A DNA stretch of 64,000 bases, from assembly GCA_947492185.1 (NCBI GenBank), contig CANLMR010000010.1, positions 1 through 64,000 of the forward strand, read 5' to 3'. Positions 61,538 to 64,000 of the stretch are shown piece after piece. Source of the DNA: an uncultured Tenacibaculum sp. Lineage in GTDB: Bacteria; Bacteroidota; Bacteroidia; Flavobacteriales; Flavobacteriaceae. Positions within the stretch are counted from its first letter, which is position 1. The number at the start of each line of letters is the position of its first letter. Made by a program: the position numbers and the translations under genes. The notes under the pieces are model-generated. The model searched no databases, was not told where the DNA came from, and saw only the letters and a list, made by a program, of their open reading frames with translations.

Positions 61538-63277
61538 TTATTTCTGTAACAATCCAAATTGTTTAAAGTGATGTGTGAAGTGTTTTATTTGAAACTTTTT
61601 CCAATATTCAAAATCCAATTCACCAAAGAAAGGATGTGTTACGATTCTAGTACTATCTTTTTCAAAAACATCAAAAAATACCTTTACCTGATATATTAAA
61701 TCATCGATAGCTTCACTAATTGAGCTGAATTTTAAAGGTGTTGGGTTTTCGGATAAAAACGAAGCTTTAAAACCAACTTGTAATTCGTTTTCTGTATTTA
61801 AAAAAGGCTTTCTTCTAGCTGCTTTTTCATTCTCAACAAAAACATCGACTTTCCAGTTTCCATTGGCAATTTGAGTTACTGAACTTAAATGTTCAATCAT
61901 TTGTTGCGCATTCATACTGCCAAAAACAGGTTTTATGTTATTTGTTAATTTTAGTAATTGTGTTCTTATTTCTTTTTCATTTGAAAAATCTACCCAATTA
62001 ACACTCGGTTTTCTTAACGCATTTAGTTTTTCAACAACGGCACTATGCGAAACTGTTCTGTTTTCAAAATAGGTAACCACTTGATCTTTCTCAGTTACAG
62101 TCGCATTATGTTGATTTAAGATATTCATCAAATGCATTTTCATGTGTCCGTGTTGAATACCTTTTGTTGTTAATGCTCTTAAAGCAGCAAAGTTTTGTGC
62201 TAAACCGGCTGCAGCAATAATTTGCATTAAAGTTCTGGCTGAAGGTTTTTGCATCATGTCTAGCGATAATTTTGCCATAGGATGCAAAGCAGTTAAACCG
62301 CCAACGGTTCCAAGCGCCAATGGAATTTCAATCCAAAATCTAAAAATACCATCTTTCACTTCACAATGAGTCAAACTAGAATATTCACCATTTCTAGCAG
62401 CATAAGCATGTGCTCCAGATTCTATAGCTCTAAAATCATTTCCTGTGGCAAGGACAACAGCATCAATTCCATTCATAATACCTTTGTTATGAGTCACTGC
62501 TCTGTAAGGTTCTATTTCAGCAATCTTAACAGCTTGTTCAAATTTATAAGCGAACTTTTCCGGATTTTCTCCGCCTAAATCTTCTATCGGACAACTCACT
62601 TCTGCTTGAACTATACATTCTGGAACATAATTAGACAAAATGCTCATGATGATCTCTATATCATTATTTTGAAATCGTTTTGCGATTCCTTCTAAACAAG
62701 AATTGATAAAATTTGCTCCCATGCTATCTTTTGTTTCAAAAGTTACATGTAGTTGATAATAATCAGATAATTTATCAGTTTTATCAATCAATTCAATATC
62801 TAAGATTCCACCACCACGTTTTTCCATGTTTTTAGTAATAGAAGCAGTAGCAGCATATAGTTCAGTTTTATTGCTTTGAAAATATGTTTCTAAGTCAGAT
62901 TTATCTCCAGCATAAATAAAATGAACTTGTCCAATTTTTGTTGTGGATATTACTTTAGTTCTAAAACCACCTCTAGTACTCCAATATTTTGCCACTTTAG
63001 AAGCAGCTGCAACAACAGAGCTTTCTTCAACTACCATTGGAACTACATATTCTCTTCCGTTGATAACAAAGTTTGGAGCAATGCCATATGGCATGTAAAA
63101 GTTTGAAATAGTATTTTCTATAAAATCATCATGAAGTTGCTGCAGTTTTTTATCAACATTCCAATATTGTTTTATGGTTTGAATGATTTCTGGCTGGTTG
63201 TTGAAATAGTTTTCAGCTAACCAATCAATTTTCTCTTCTTTACTTAGTTTTGAGAAACCGGAAATAATCTTCGACAT
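61538..63277 (-). CDS. mvaA: Class II hydroxymethylglutaryl-CoA reductase with a C-terminal DUF1569/DinB-like domain
   Basis: Predicted 579-residue enzyme. Residues 1-428 match class II HMG-CoA reductase: ENTISNFYMPYGIAPNF (54-70), catalytic EE (84-85), HNKGIMNGID with Lys265, ATGNDFR with Asp281 and QHGHM with His378. Residues about 431-579 are an added domain of DinB-like DUF1569 type: SMNAQQMIEHLS (His463) and HPFFGELDFEYWKKF (548-562), then HFTHHFKQFG. Class II enzymes usually stop near 430. It makes mevalonate from HMG-CoA. The gene is continuous with no sign of a frameshift. Confidence 0.9.
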   Translation of the reverse strand: MSKIISGFSKLSKEEKIDWLAENYFNNQPEIIQTIKQYWNVDKKLQQLHDDFIENTISNFYMPYGIAPNFVINGREYVVPMVVEESSVVAAASKVAKYWSTRGGFRTKVISTTKIGQVHFIYAGDKSDLETYFQSNKTELYAATASITKNMEKRGGGILDIELIDKTDKLSDYYQLHVTFETKDSMGANFINSCLEGIAKRFQNNDIEIIMSILSNYVPECIVQAEVSCPIEDLGGENPEKFAYKFEQAVKIAEIEPYRAVTHNKGIMNGIDAVVLATGNDFRAIESGAHAYAARNGEYSSLTHCEVKDGIFRFWIEIPLALGTVGGLTALHPMAKLSLDMMQKPSARTLMQIIAAAGLAQNFAALRALTTKGIQHGHMKMHLMNILNQHNATVTEKDQVVTYFENRTVSHSAVVEKLNALRKPSVNWVDFSNEKEIRTQLLKLTNNIKPVFGSMNAQQMIEHLSSVTQIANGNWKVDVFVENEKAARRKPFLNTENELQVGFKASFLSENPTPLKFSSISEAIDDLIYQVKVFFDVFEKDSTRIVTHPFFGELDFEYWKKFQIKHFTHHFKQFGLLQK

Positions 63278-63425
63278 TCATCTTGTTTTAAAGAAAACAA
63301 AGATAAATCTTTCCGCTAAAAGAGATTTAGTTATTGTACTTTTCTGTTAAATTACAGTAAAGTTTATTATTTTTTCGTAAACTTGGCAGTCGTTTTATCA
63401 AATTATCAAATAAATCATTTTTTTG

Positions 63426-64000
63426 ATGGGAAAATCAAGCTTATTAGCAATTTTGGTAGTATTGTTTATAGGGAACAGTATTACAATTACTTCACAAGGA
63501 AACAAGGAAATAACTTTAGAAGAAATTTGGTCTGGTGCTTTTAGAACTGATCGTATGAATGCATTAAATTCTATGAATGGAGATTTCTATTCGGTTCTAA
63601 ATTCAAATCGAGAAACAAGAAGCACTTCTGTAGATAAATATAGTTATGCAACTCAGCAAAAGGTAGAAACTATTGTGGATAGTAAAGACTTGTTTGATTT
63701 AGCTTATTTTACTTCATATTCTTTTAATAATGATGAAACTAAACTATTATTAGGGACAGATTTTAAAAAAGTATATCGTCATTCTCAAAAAGGTACATAT
63801 TATGTATATGATGTAAAAACAAAAGAATTAACGCTTTTAGGTAAAGCTATTCAAGAACCTACGTTTTCTCCAGATAGTAAAAAAGTAGCCTACGCTAAAG
63901 ACAATAATCTTTATGTAAGAAACTTGGAAGAAAATAGAGAGATTAAAGTTACTAATGACGGTAAGTTTAATTATATTATTAACGGAACAACTGATTGGGT
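63426..64000 (+). CDS. S9-family dipeptidyl peptidase IV-like protein (N-terminal part)
   Basis: The frame is open from the ATG at 63426 to the window edge (191 codons). A signal sequence (about 1-24) is followed by ITLEEIWSGAFRTDRMNALN (about 31-50), SMNGDFYSVL and FSPDSKKVAYAKDNNLYV, the start of a DPP IV N-terminal beta-propeller. The catalytic C-terminal domain lies outside the window. It probably acts in the periplasm on Xaa-Pro dipeptides; the classification rests on the N-terminal pattern only. Confidence 0.8.
   Translation, partial: MGKSSLLAILVVLFIGNSITITSQGNKEITLEEIWSGAFRTDRMNALNSMNGDFYSVLNSNRETRSTSVDKYSYATQQKVETIVDSKDLFDLAYFTSYSFNNDETKLLLGTDFKKVYRHSQKGTYYVYDVKTKELTLLGKAIQEPTFSPDSKKVAYAKDNNLYVRNLEENREIKVTNDGKFNYIINGTTDW

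Overview
The window is AT-rich chromosomal DNA of a member of Flavobacteriaceae (Bacteroidota), probably a marine Tenacibaculum/Polaribacter-like organism; the genus is inferred, not shown. The pointers are lipoproteins with Bacteroidota-type lipoboxes, PorT of type IX secretion, a 287-residue primary sigma factor, promoters with a TAnnTTTG -7 element, UbiE/MenG (menaquinone), a mevalonate pathway with a GYDIA-type GHMP kinase, and a dcw cluster lacking ddl and murF.

Region 1 (1-5959) is the accessory part: an integron-type gene-cassette array with no integrase in the window. Seven cassettes (the last cut by the window edge) all read on the minus strand and are separated by six long imperfect palindromes of 65, 133-134 or 194-196 bp that have the layout of attC sites. 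The decisive sign is that the outer arm at the start of each cassette (R') is the reverse complement, over 7-10 bases, of the outer arm at the end of the same cassette (R''). This holds for all six complete cassettes, and it locates the array start at 5950-5959, where the arm occurs without a normal attC. Cargo: a HAD-like phosphatase with a small membrane protein, a secreted protein, a lipoprotein with a 97-residue acidic protein, a lipoprotein, a SIR2-domain protein (candidate phage defence), another lipoprotein, and the first codons of a cysteine-synthase-like enzyme.

Region 2 (6019-11299, minus) holds a nitroreductase, an aldehyde dehydrogenase, an AlkB-type alkane monooxygenase, an RluA-family pseudouridine synthase, the GTPase EngB and an alpha/beta hydrolase. 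Region 3 (11435-26942, plus) is the dcw cluster mraZ-rsmH-ftsL-ftsI-murE-mraY-murD-ftsW-murG-murC-ftsQ-ftsA-ftsZ. It is tightly packed, has three MraZ boxes at its promoter, uses several TTG/GTG starts and ends at a strong terminator. Region 4 (26975-34600) has a YqeY-like protein, tRNA-Arg, an O-antigen ligase-like TPR protein, an MtfA-like peptidase, rpe, rpoD, an ECF sigma factor, a mechanosensitive channel and a 342-base non-coding stretch with two tandem hairpin/terminator units that may be small RNAs.

Region 5 (34602-41868) has porT-ubiE-nfu, an outer-membrane FadL-like protein, an Arg/Ser-rich lipoprotein, proS, twin tRNA-Glu genes and rpsT. Region 6 (41871-49260, minus) is the cell-shape operon mreB-mreC-mreD-mrdA-rodA, with purH and an unannotated 38-residue ORF upstream. 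Region 7 (49350-64000) carries a fRMsr-like GAF protein, RluB, UbiA and four mevalonate-pathway GHMP/HMGR genes spread over 51648-63277. It also has a LytTR two-component system, a sterol-desaturase-like hydroxylase, a flavoprotein and the start of an S9 dipeptidyl peptidase. The HMG-CoA reductase carries an extra C-terminal DinB/DUF1569-like domain.
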